Positions 26,485 through 34,488 of a stretch of DNA of 64,000 bases are shown one piece after another. The translations under genes were made by a program, and so were the position numbers. Numbering within the stretch: position 1 is the stretch's first letter; each line of letters starts with the position of its first letter. A model generated the notes under the pieces. That model saw only the letters and a program-made list of their open reading frames with translations. It did not search any database and was not told the origin of the DNA. This stretch comes from Venenivibrio stagnispumantis (GTDB taxonomy: Bacteria > Aquificota > Aquificia > Aquificales > Hydrogenothermaceae), in the NCBI RefSeq assembly GCF_900182795.1, contig NZ_FXTX01000001.1, forward strand, positions 124,001 to 188,000, written 5' to 3'.

Positions 26485-28397
26485 TATTTCTTCACCTCCT
26501 TGATTATCTTTTCATTTTCATATACTTTTTTTGCAAATTCTGAAAAATCATCTTTACATTTTACTATATTATTATAACTGATTTCTGCATTAGATAGATT
26601 ATTTAATCTTACATAACTTATTAAAGATATTGCATTTATATAACAGTAATCTTTTTCTTCAATTTCTTTATTTTTTATAATCAGCTCAGTTATTTTTATC
26701 ACTTTATTATACTCATCTTTAAGCATCAGTTTATCAATCAGCTGATTTAAAATTTCCTTGGAGAATGGATTTTCATTATATTCCATAGCCAAATCTCTCA
26801 TCCATGGAATAATTGTTTCATAAGCTTTTAAAGGCTGATTTTTTATTAGATATTCATAAGCCAAGATAGATGCTGTATCTTTATTTTCTTTACAAGAATT
26901 TTTGATATTTTGAAATAATCCTTTATAATCCTGCTTAGAAAGTAATTTTATTTTGAATAATAAAAGATAATAATCACAATCTTTATTAGAAATAGTTTGT
27001 AATATCTCTTCTGCTTTTTTGAAATCTTTTTTGTTTATTAATAAATTAACTAATTTAATTTTATCTTGGTCTTGATTATATTTTTGGACAAGATATTTGA
27101 TTAACTCTATCTGGATATTTATATCTTTACAGTTATTTAAGATATGTTCTAAAACATCTTTTTCAAAAAGCTCATTAAAAAAATTTGGATTTGCATTATA
27201 TAATTTACAAAGATTATCCGTCTTTACTTTTAAAAGATATGGTTTCCATAAATTATTTATATACTCTCTTTGCTCAAAATTAAATCCGGAAGGAGAAAAT
27301 AAGGATATTTCCCAAGATAACCTATCTATCAAATATGGTGTTGGATTTTCAAATATTAAAGCTCCAAAATTAGCAAGGGCATATCTACCTATATTATTAG
27401 TCCTGTTTGATATCAATGTTTTTACAGTAAAGGATATAATGTCATCAATGCCGGCTTTTTCTGCATATTCTCTTGATAAAGATATTATTTTAAGCTTTGC
27501 TATTGTCGCCTCATCGCTATCCGGATATTTTATTATTATATAATAATAATTATCAAAAGCTAATTTTTTATTCTTTTCAATAACTTCTATATCTGCAAGT
27601 CTAAGTATTGCCTTCCTTATAATCTCATCATCTTTTACAGTAGATACAATTTTTCTAAAAATATTTTTAGCAAATTCATAATTTTTTAACCTATAAGCTG
27701 TTTCTCCTACAAGATAATAATAATAAGGATTTTCTATAAAATAAGATTCAAATTTTCTGTAATTTTCAGAAAAATATTTAAAAGCTTCTTCATAATCTCC
27801 CTTTTGAAAAGCAATCATTCCATTAAGTATATCCTGTTCTTTACGAATTTCTGGATTTGAAGAAGCAATATAAATAAGATTTTTAGATATTTCATCCATT
27901 TTACCATTTAAAGCTGAAACTCTTAGCAATCCAATTAATGATTTATTATATTCTTCTTCATTTTTAGCCTCAAAAGAAGCTATTTTATATAAAGGCTGGG
28001 CTCTTTCAAAAAATCCAAGTGCTTCATAAATAGAAGCTTTAGTATAATAAAAATCCCAATCTCTTTTTCCACCGGCTCCAACATAATAATTAATTGAATA
28101 AACAGCTGCCCATAAATATTTTTTTAATCCGGTTTTCTTCCCTATTTGTAAATATGTCTTGGAAAGCATAAATAAAGCATCTTTATAATATGGAGAATTT
28201 GTGTTGGTAGTCAGTTTTGAGAAAACATCTACAGCTGTATAGTAATCTCCATTTTTATAATCTTCTATACCTTCTTTTAATAATTTTAAATCTTCATTTT
28301 CCGGTTTATTAACAGCATAAGATGTTAAAAAAAGCAAAAAAAAAGATATTATAAAAACAAAAAGATTTTTATATCGCAATGCTAATTTTTCTCTCAT
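26484..28397 (-). CDS. Exported TPR-repeat protein in the flagellar operon, function unknown
   Basis: 637 residues with a membrane or signal segment at about 10-28 (NLFVFIISFFLLFLTSYAVN), then helical tetratricopeptide-like repeats through most of the length (for example EGIEDYKNGDYYTAVDVFSK, ILNGMIAFQKGDYEEAFKYF, YLVGETAYRLKNYEFAKNIF). It is not a known core flagellar protein. Its place between the fliK candidate (29-base overlap) and flgB (1-base overlap) suggests a motor or export scaffold in the periplasm. In Campylobacter, the TPR proteins PflA and PflB do such a job; similarity to them is by architecture only and unverified. Confidence 0.75.
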   Translation of the reverse strand: MREKLALRYKNLFVFIISFFLLFLTSYAVNKPENEDLKLLKEGIEDYKNGDYYTAVDVFSKLTTNTNSPYYKDALFMLSKTYLQIGKKTGLKKYLWAAVYSINYYVGAGGKRDWDFYYTKASIYEALGFFERAQPLYKIASFEAKNEEEYNKSLIGLLRVSALNGKMDEISKNLIYIASSNPEIRKEQDILNGMIAFQKGDYEEAFKYFSENYRKFESYFIENPYYYYLVGETAYRLKNYEFAKNIFRKIVSTVKDDEIIRKAILRLADIEVIEKNKKLAFDNYYYIIIKYPDSDEATIAKLKIISLSREYAEKAGIDDIISFTVKTLISNRTNNIGRYALANFGALIFENPTPYLIDRLSWEISLFSPSGFNFEQREYINNLWKPYLLKVKTDNLCKLYNANPNFFNELFEKDVLEHILNNCKDINIQIELIKYLVQKYNQDQDKIKLVNLLINKKDFKKAEEILQTISNKDCDYYLLLFKIKLLSKQDYKGLFQNIKNSCKENKDTASILAYEYLIKNQPLKAYETIIPWMRDLAMEYNENPFSKEILNQLIDKLMLKDEYNKVIKITELIIKNKEIEEKDYCYINAISLISYVRLNNLSNAEISYNNIVKCKDDFSEFAKKVYENEKIIKEVKK

Positions 28398-29796
28398 CTT
28401 TTTCTACAAAATTTTGTTTATAAGAATTTATTACTGTTTTTTTATCTTTATCTTTTATGACTATATTGAACCTATCAAAACCATTTTCTATTAAAATATT
28501 TCTAATTTGGTTAGATAAAGCATCAGAAATAGCGATATCATTTAAACCTATATAAAGATTTACAACTTGATTTTTCAATGAAGCATTTATATTTATATTT
28601 TCCATTTCAAATTTTACTAAATAATTATTGTTGTTATTATTTTCTAAATCAGTATGATTTTGCTGATTTTGATTGTTTGAATTATACGAACTACTGTCAG
28701 AAATATTATTAATATTTTGATAATTGTAAAGGTAAGAGTTTGTTCCAATATTATCAATACTACTACTATTATTTGAACTATCTGAATTTAAAGCCATAAA
28801 ATTTCTTGACCCATCATTATATTCTAATTTATCAGAAAAATAAGATTTAAAAATTAAACCATTTTCGATTATTTTATTTTTATCATTTATATTTTGCTTT
28901 ATTTCTGTTTCCTTATATGCTTCACTAACATTAATATTATGAGTTATTAATTTTTGGTTTTGATTACTATTAAAAATATGGTTAATATTTTTATTTTCAT
29001 TTTGTTTTAAATTTTTGATTTTTCCTATATTATCTGTTATATTTTCTAAATTATTAAGATTTCCTTCCTTAAAGTTTGATACAAAACTTGATAAATTATT
29101 ATTAGCATTAACTTTTGATAATTTTATATCTTTCTTTAAGCTATCAGGTATATTTTGAAAATTAATTTTATCATTTTCCGGTAGAGATTTTAATATCTGT
29201 CCATTTTTAATATCAAGACTTTGATTTTCTATATTTTGTAGCGTTTTCTCAACGAAATATAAATCTGTTTTATTAGCTGATTTTACATCTTTTAAACTTT
29301 TGATATCTATATTATGAAAACTCTCATTTTCCTGTAAAGATTTTAATGTTTGCTTATTTTTAACGTTTAGATTTTGACTTCCCTCTAAACTATTATTAGA
29401 ATTAGCTTTTGATAATTTAATATCTTTCTTTAAGATATCGGGTGTATTTTGAAAATTAATTTTATCGTTTTCTGTATTTTGCTTTAATAAATATTTTGAT
29501 TTTTTTTCAGGTTTTTCTGAAGATATAGAGACATTTTCTAATTTTTGTTTTTTAATGTTTGAATTTAATTGAAGTTTATTATCTAAAACTATCATATTTT
29601 GTAAATTAAATAAATTATTTATAGTGTTAGCATCTGAAATAATATTAGAGTTTTTTCGCTCTTTTTTAGATTTATCTTTTAAATCAAATTGCTTAAATAT
29701 TTCATCAAAAATAGACAAAGCAGAAGATTTATTTTTATTTTTTTTGGAATTACCTATCTTATTAAGAAGCTGAATTTTTGCTTCAATTATTTCCAT
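28369..29796 (-). CDS. fliK: Asparagine-rich FliK-like hook-length control protein (candidate)
   Basis: 475 residues, strongly enriched in N, K, S, I and Q. The N-terminal 390 residues look disordered and include internal repeats. The C-terminal 85 residues (FEMENININASLKNQVVNLY, IGLNDIAISDALSNQIRNIL, ENGFDRFNIVIKD) resemble the FliK C-terminal substrate-switch domain: beta strands followed by a helix that aligns with LRxxLxxxG-type sequence. A long unfolded ruler plus folded C-terminal domain is the FliK layout, and the gene is in a flagellar operon that has no other fliK. Sequence identity is too weak to be certain. Confidence 0.6.
   Translation of the reverse strand: MEIIEAKIQLLNKIGNSKKNKNKSSALSIFDEIFKQFDLKDKSKKERKNSNIISDANTINNLFNLQNMIVLDNKLQLNSNIKKQKLENVSISSEKPEKKSKYLLKQNTENDKINFQNTPDILKKDIKLSKANSNNSLEGSQNLNVKNKQTLKSLQENESFHNIDIKSLKDVKSANKTDLYFVEKTLQNIENQSLDIKNGQILKSLPENDKINFQNIPDSLKKDIKLSKVNANNNLSSFVSNFKEGNLNNLENITDNIGKIKNLKQNENKNINHIFNSNQNQKLITHNINVSEAYKETEIKQNINDKNKIIENGLIFKSYFSDKLEYNDGSRNFMALNSDSSNNSSSIDNIGTNSYLYNYQNINNISDSSSYNSNNQNQQNHTDLENNNNNNYLVKFEMENININASLKNQVVNLYIGLNDIAISDALSNQIRNILIENGFDRFNIVIKDKDKKTVINSYKQNFVEKDERKISIAI
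29093..29473 (-). repeat. Internal repeats in the fliK candidate
   Basis: The encoded segment NDKINFQNTPDILKKDIKLS near 29473-29400 recurs as NDKINFQNIPDSLKKDIKLS near 29180-29093, followed each time by K(A/V)N(S/A)NN. LNVKNKQTLKSLQENES (near 29385-29325) matches LDIKNGQILKSLPENDK (near 29225-29175). Repeats of this kind in a ruler domain change its length and so could tune hook length. Confidence 0.8.
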
Positions 29797-30044
29797 GATT
29801 TATGATATCTTCTTTTATGTTTCTTATATTCTCTATAAATAAGATACATATTTTTGTCATTATAGTCAATCTGTTTTATATCTAATTTTTTGCTATATTT
29901 TCTATCATACTTTTGATACTTAGATTTATGATTTTTCTTTTCTACTTTTTCTGTTTGTTTATTGATTTTAAGAAAAGGATTACCACCATCCGAAGCAAAA
30001 CTAAATGAAAATAATATCAGCAATATTAATACAAAAAATCTCAT
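29787..30044 (-). CDS. Small exported basic protein, unknown function
   Basis: 85 residues: a signal peptide (FFVLILLILFSFSFA, predicted cleavage after FASD or nearby), then an extremely lysine/tyrosine-rich tail (KYQKYDRKYSKKL, YREYKKHKRRYHKSWK). No family is recognised. The 3' end overlaps the fliK candidate by 10 bases and its start abuts the stop of the 119-residue gene. The basic tail could bind peptidoglycan or acidic surface polymers, which is a guess. Confidence 0.65.
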   Translation of the reverse strand: MRFFVLILLILFSFSFASDGGNPFLKINKQTEKVEKKNHKSKYQKYDRKYSKKLDIKQIDYNDKNMYLIYREYKKHKRRYHKSWK

Positions 30045-30404
30045 CTATTTAGCCTCCACTATAATTCTTAAACCATTACAACTTTTTCCTATATAGAATT
30101 CTTTATATTCTAAATTATAATGTAAAAAAGATAATGTAGCAAGCAGAATATAAATACTGTCTATTTTAGCTAATACGGTGTAATCTTTTGAATATATAGA
30201 GATTTGGTTTTTATTATGGTTAATATAAATATCATTTTGTAAATTTAAAAAATTTATTATCTCTTTTATATTATTTTCTATTTCCTCTATTTTATATGTG
30301 CATATTATTTTATTATTTTTGGGTGTTTCAAAACTTTTTATTAATAAAAATGAACTAATTACCAATAAAAATATTGGTAGAATATATAACCTTATTATTT
30401 TCAT
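30045..30404 (-). CDS. Membrane-anchored small periplasmic protein, unknown function
   Basis: 119 residues with a single N-terminal transmembrane helix (LYILPIFLLVISSFLLIKSF) and a small alpha/beta domain (IYILLATLSFLHYNLEYKEF, CNGLRIIVEAK at the end). The layout resembles a miniature PilO/GspM protein. The start overlaps the 252-residue gene by 50 bases, a long overlap indicating tight coupling. No function is recognised. Confidence 0.65.
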   Translation of the reverse strand: MKIIRLYILPIFLLVISSFLLIKSFETPKNNKIICTYKIEEIENNIKEIINFLNLQNDIYINHNKNQISIYSKDYTVLAKIDSIYILLATLSFLHYNLEYKEFYIGKSCNGLRIIVEAK

Positions 30405-31113
30405 ACTGTCCCCCGTATTTTTTTACAAATTCTTCTGCATCTTTCTTATTTTCAAATTGTATAATAAATTGTAATTTATCATTTATTAACTCAACCTTTT
30501 CTACCAAACCTTTATCTTTTATTAATTTTGATACATCTTTTAGAATTATAGCTAAATTTGGTAATTTATTTTCGGATTTAATATAAATCAGCTTAGTATC
30601 ATTTTTTTGCTGAGGAAAAAATATTTTTTTTATTGTAAAAATTAAAAGAGAGAAAGAAAAGATAATAAAAGAAATTTTTAATAATAAATTTCTATCTTTT
30701 TTTAAAGCCCATTTAAGATATAAAGAAGATGGCAAAGATTTGTTTTGAGATAGTTTTATAGCAATCTGCTGAATATCCTGATAATCCGGCTCTATATTTT
30801 GAGATTTTTCTATATAAATATTTTCTGCATCCCTAATTATGATATAAAACTCATCATCTTTTTTGTAAAAATATTTGCCTTCTGAAAATAAAGCCGGAAA
30901 GAAAATAAATAAAGAACCGTCTATATAATCATCAGACAAAACTATAAAATAAAAAATAGTATCTTTTTGCTTAAAATAACAATAATAAAAATCTTTATTT
31001 TTAGCACCAAGTTCTGTATAGGCTATTCCTTCTAAATATTCTAATAATCTATCTTCATCTATCTTTATCTTTCCGGCATAAAATTTTTCTTTAAAAATTA
31101 TCCGTTTTTTCAT
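30355..31113 (-). CDS. Bitopic membrane protein, unknown function, in the flagellar run
   Basis: 252 residues: a cytoplasmic part of about 165 residues with no recognised fold, one transmembrane helix (LLLKISFIIFSFSLLIFTIK, about 169-188) and a periplasmic domain of about 60 residues with LQFIIQFENKKDAEEFVKKY. The order soluble domain, helix, small periplasmic domain recalls GspL/PilN, and the next gene recalls GspM/PilO. The gene overlaps the upstream TPR gene by 4 bases. The assignment to a function is open. Confidence 0.7.
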   Translation of the reverse strand: MKKRIIFKEKFYAGKIKIDEDRLLEYLEGIAYTELGAKNKDFYYCYFKQKDTIFYFIVLSDDYIDGSLFIFFPALFSEGKYFYKKDDEFYIIIRDAENIYIEKSQNIEPDYQDIQQIAIKLSQNKSLPSSLYLKWALKKDRNLLLKISFIIFSFSLLIFTIKKIFFPQQKNDTKLIYIKSENKLPNLAIILKDVSKLIKDKGLVEKVELINDKLQFIIQFENKKDAEEFVKKYGGQYENNKVIYSTNIFIGN

Positions 31114-32702
31114 CTATAAATAGATTCAAATAATTTATCTGCAAGTTCAGGGGATATAGTTTTTAAAGTTTTATAATAGCTCAATGCTTTATCTGCATTC
31201 CCTTTGTATGCATAAGCTAAACCAAGAAGATAGATGCTTTCTGCATTGTTTGGTTCAAAAGTTAATACTTTTTCTAAATATGTAATTGCTTCATCTATTT
31301 TTCCAACTTCGTATAATTTTTTACCAAGTAATAAATTAGCTTCTTTTAAACTTGGATTATAAGATAATGCTTCTTTTAGGAAAGATATAGCTTGGTTATC
31401 ATCAGTGGTTATAACAGCAAGATTATAATATGCAACCGATATATTTTGTTTTATTTTATTTTCTAAATCTTTATCTTCTACAGGTAATGCTTTTTTATAA
31501 TTATTTATAGCATTTTCATAATCTTCTATATAAAAATAGCTATTTGCTAAGTTATAATAAGCATATTTATTATTTGGATTAAGTTTTATAGCTTTTTGAT
31601 AGTTTTGTATAGCTTTAGTAAAATATTCCCTATTTTTGTAGATTTTTCCAAGTTCAAAATAAGTATTAGCAAGATTGTAATATGCTTTTTCTAAATCAGG
31701 GTCTCTTTTTATTGCTTCATTAAAGAATTTTATAGCATTTTCATAATCTTTTAAATTAAAATAGAGCACACCAAGATTGTTATAGCTTTCTGCATAATCC
31801 GGATCTAATTTGATAGCTTTTAAAAGATTTTCTTTTGCTTTATCTATTTTTCCTTCTTTAAGATATAAAATTCCAAGCTCATTATATATTTTCACATCTT
31901 TTGGCTGTTTTTTCTCCAAGACTTCAATATTTTCAGAAGTTGCTAACGTTATATTTTCTGCATTTCCTTGAATATTTGATATTTTCTTTGCAGCTATTTT
32001 CTTTTCAGGGTTTTCTAAAGCAACTTTTTTATTATCTTTTGTTCCCTTAACTTCAGATTTATTTTTTTCTAAGGATGCAAGTAATTTTTCTGCCTCTTTG
32101 GTTATATGTTTGTTTTTAGATTTTTTCAATTCTGTAAGTAGATTTATAGCATTTTGTCTATATCTTTCATTTGGATTTTTTTCATCTAAATGGATATAGC
32201 TTTCTGCTAAAACCAAAAGTTTATCTTCAGAAAGATTTTTTCTATTTTCTAATAATTTAACAATTGCCTGATAATTTTTGTTTTCTTTGTAATATGTAAA
32301 TAACTCTTCAAAAGCATCTTTAAATTCCGGATCGGTTTCTAAGGTTTTATTTAGATAATCTTCATATTTTGCAAAATCTTTTTTCTTTTTGGAAATAGAT
32401 GCTAATGCATAATAAGTTAATGCTCTTATATCTTTATCTTCTGCATCTACTTTTAATAACTTGTCAAAATATTCTTCTGCTTTGTCATATTCTCCCATTT
32501 TGTAATAAATAAATCCTATGTTTGATAAAGCCAAAGGATTATTAGGGTCTTTTTCTAATACTTTTTGGAAATCTGAAGCAGCCTGTTTTAAATTACCTAT
32601 TTGATAATTTCTTAAACCGGATTTTATATATTGGTCTACTTCTGAAGCAAAAGCAAAATTTACAGCTAACATTGTAGAGAATATTAATTTTTTTGTATCC
32701 AT
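31110..32702 (-). CDS. Exported TPR-repeat protein next to fliA
   Basis: About 530 residues with a signal peptide (KKLIFSTMLAVNFAFA) and many clear tetratricopeptide repeats: for example PNNPLALSNIGFIYYKMGEY, PDYAESYNNLGVLYFNLKDY, PNNKYAYYNLANSYFYIEDY and PNNAESIYLLGLAYAYKGNA, with a KE-rich linker near 215-270 separating two arrays. I place the start at ATG 32702 because GGAGG lies 6 bases upstream; a TTG/ATG at 32717/32714 adds only MMEEK. It probably scaffolds an envelope complex in the periplasm or at the outer membrane. Its link to the flagellum is by position only. Confidence 0.82.
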   Translation of the reverse strand: MDTKKLIFSTMLAVNFAFASEVDQYIKSGLRNYQIGNLKQAASDFQKVLEKDPNNPLALSNIGFIYYKMGEYDKAEEYFDKLLKVDAEDKDIRALTYYALASISKKKKDFAKYEDYLNKTLETDPEFKDAFEELFTYYKENKNYQAIVKLLENRKNLSEDKLLVLAESYIHLDEKNPNERYRQNAINLLTELKKSKNKHITKEAEKLLASLEKNKSEVKGTKDNKKVALENPEKKIAAKKISNIQGNAENITLATSENIEVLEKKQPKDVKIYNELGILYLKEGKIDKAKENLLKAIKLDPDYAESYNNLGVLYFNLKDYENAIKFFNEAIKRDPDLEKAYYNLANTYFELGKIYKNREYFTKAIQNYQKAIKLNPNNKYAYYNLANSYFYIEDYENAINNYKKALPVEDKDLENKIKQNISVAYYNLAVITTDDNQAISFLKEALSYNPSLKEANLLLGKKLYEVGKIDEAITYLEKVLTFEPNNAESIYLLGLAYAYKGNADKALSYYKTLKTISPELADKLFESIYR

Positions 32703-32738
32703 TTTTTCCTCCATCAATCTGTTGAAATTTTTAAATTA

Positions 32739-33365
32739 TTATAAATCAATTTTAATCAGAATTTCTTTTAATTTTTTTAATGCATTAGCTTTTATTTGTG
32801 ATATTCTTCCTAAGGAAATACCTAATTTTTCAGCTATCTCCTTTGGTTCTTTCTCTTCAAAATATAGCATATGTATTATCGTTTTTTCGGATTCGTTTAA
32901 AGTATCCAATATCTTTTCTAAATATTCTTTCTGATATTTTATAAAAAAATGTTCTTCCGGTGTTTTTTCATAAGAAATAAGATAATCTGCAAAACTTCCG
33001 TCTTCTTCATTCTCAGAAATAGCCCTGTCTATACTTAGTAGTATAGCTGAGTTGGATATTGGTATATCTAATTCCTGATTTTCTTCTTCTGTTATATAAT
33101 CTTTCATAGTTCTGGGCACTATTTGAAGTGAGCGAAGATAATCTAATATCTCCCCTCTTATCCTTATATATGCATAAGTGGAAAATTTTGCTTTTTTTTC
33201 ATCATAATTTTCTATTGCTTTAAGTAGACCAATAACTCCAACATTTACAAGGTCATCAAATTCTACATCACAACTATCTGGCAATTTATAATAAATCTTA
33301 CTTGCCACTTTTTTTATTAAAGGAAAATTTTCCAATACAATTTTTTCTTTTTCTTTCTTATCCAT
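32739..33365 (-). CDS. fliA: Flagellar sigma factor FliA (sigma-28)
   Basis: A 208-residue sigma-70-family group 3 factor. Region 2 is clear (DDLVNVGVIGLLKAIENYD, FSTYAYIRIRGEILDYLRS), followed by the sigma-28/WhiG-type VPRTMKDY. Region 4 contains LNESEKTIIHMLYFEEKEPK and the helix-turn-helix IAEKLGISLGRISQIKANAL. The length is a little below the usual 230-260. It directs late flagellar promoters in most bacteria. A promoter lies so close to the ATG that the mRNA may be leaderless. Confidence 0.92.
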   Translation of the reverse strand: MDKKEKEKIVLENFPLIKKVASKIYYKLPDSCDVEFDDLVNVGVIGLLKAIENYDEKKAKFSTYAYIRIRGEILDYLRSLQIVPRTMKDYITEEENQELDIPISNSAILLSIDRAISENEEDGSFADYLISYEKTPEEHFFIKYQKEYLEKILDTLNESEKTIIHMLYFEEKEPKEIAEKLGISLGRISQIKANALKKLKEILIKIDL

Positions 33366-33372
33366 AGAGAAT

Positions 33373-33381
33373 ATTATAACA
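33373..33381 (-). promoter_or_regulatory. Extended -10 promoter of fliA, leaderless arrangement
   Basis: On the minus strand TGTTATAAT reads from 33381 to 33373: a TG, one base, then a perfect TATAAT. Only 7 bases separate it from the fliA ATG (33365), so transcription would start at or next to the A of the ATG. No Shine-Dalgarno is present in between. No good -35 was seen. Confidence 0.6.
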
Positions 33382-33409
33382 AGAAAAAAAGAGAATAAAA
33401 TTGAGATTT

Positions 33410-33444
33410 AAGAAAATAAAGGAGAGGTGGTTTAAGCCACCTCT
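33410..33444 (-). terminator. Terminator of the por operon
   Basis: A perfect 8-bp stem, AGAGGTGG (33423-33430) and CCACCTCT (33437-33444), with a 6-base loop. Read on the minus strand it is followed by CCTTTATTTTCTT. It lies 9 bases after the porB stop and separates por from fliA. Confidence 0.8.
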
Positions 33445-33453
33445 TGTATGAAT

Positions 33454-34485
33454 TTATTCTTTATCTTCGCCTTTAGGGAGTGCAAAGAGTGCTTCGTAAT
33501 CTATTCCTTCTTGTTCTGCCAACTTTTTAGACATTTCTTCAAGAGCTAAGAGATAATTCCATCTGTCATCAACTTCTTTCTGAATTTTTGCAACAATTTC
33601 AGGGTATTTTAATACATGTTTCCATCTTGGCTGGGCTGAAATATATTCTTCTATTGGTTTTGGTCTTTTTGGTTTAACATTAACTTTCCAATATTTTCCA
33701 TTTATAACTTCATAAACCGGCCAGTATCTTGTTTCAACTGCAAGTTTAGCAAGTCTCATTGTATCTTCCGGTGCAAATCTCCAAGAAAGAGTGCAAGGTT
33801 GAAGAGCATTTATAAATTTAGGTCCTTTAAAGGTCATTGCTTTTTTAACTTTTCTTGTTAAATCTCTGTATATATGAGGAGAAGCCTGAGCTACATATGG
33901 TATTCCATGGGCTGCCATTATCATTGTTAAGTCTTTTCTTGGTTCTTCTTTTCCTATATGGGCAGAGCCTACCGGTGTTGTTTTAGTATAAACTCCAAGT
34001 GGAGTAGCAGATGACCTTTGATAACCTGTATTTTGATATCCTTCATTGTTATAGCATACATAAAGGAAATCATGTCCTCTTTCTACTGCTGCTGATAATG
34101 CTTGAAGTCCAATATCATAACTACCACCATCACCAGCAAAAGCTACGAATGCCACATCTTCATTATATAATCCTTTTTTCTTTAATACTTTATAAGCAGC
34201 TTCTACTCCACTTATTACTGCACCTGTTGATTGGAAATTTACATGAATCCATGGAGTATTCCAAGCAGTGTAAGGATAAACACCGGTTGTAACTTCAAGA
34301 CAGCCTGTACCAGTTGCTACAACAGTTGGCTTATCTATAGCAAGTAATACTTCATTAACAATAGGTGGTATTCCACAACCAATACACATTCTATGTCCTG
34401 GAGCAAGTGGGTTGTGTGAATGGAACTTTTCTTCTCTTTCTTGAGCTAAATCTGCTAATACTTGAATAGTTACTTTTTTTGCCAT
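33454..34485 (-). CDS. porB: Pyruvate:ferredoxin oxidoreductase, beta subunit (TPP-binding)
   Basis: 343 residues. PorB holds thiamine diphosphate and a [4Fe-4S] cluster and, in an autotroph of this type, would make pyruvate from acetyl-CoA and CO2 with reduced ferredoxin. Seen: cluster cysteines in MCIGCG (C34, C37), GTGCLEV and LQPCTLSW, and the TPP motif GDGGSYDIG with NNEGYQNTG. Other 2-oxoacid oxidoreductases share these motifs, so the exact substrate is inferred from the gene set. It ends the porGDAB operon. Confidence 0.9.
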   Translation of the reverse strand: MAKKVTIQVLADLAQEREEKFHSHNPLAPGHRMCIGCGIPPIVNEVLLAIDKPTVVATGTGCLEVTTGVYPYTAWNTPWIHVNFQSTGAVISGVEAAYKVLKKKGLYNEDVAFVAFAGDGGSYDIGLQALSAAVERGHDFLYVCYNNEGYQNTGYQRSSATPLGVYTKTTPVGSAHIGKEEPRKDLTMIMAAHGIPYVAQASPHIYRDLTRKVKKAMTFKGPKFINALQPCTLSWRFAPEDTMRLAKLAVETRYWPVYEVINGKYWKVNVKPKRPKPIEEYISAQPRWKHVLKYPEIVAKIQKEVDDRWNYLLALEEMSKKLAEQEGIDYEALFALPKGEDKE

Positions 34486-34488
34486 GGC

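Noticed and set aside
34011-34292. A long plus-strand frame opposite porB
   Set aside because: The product is His/Leu-rich low complexity, typical of an antisense frame; porB on the other strand has full motifs.
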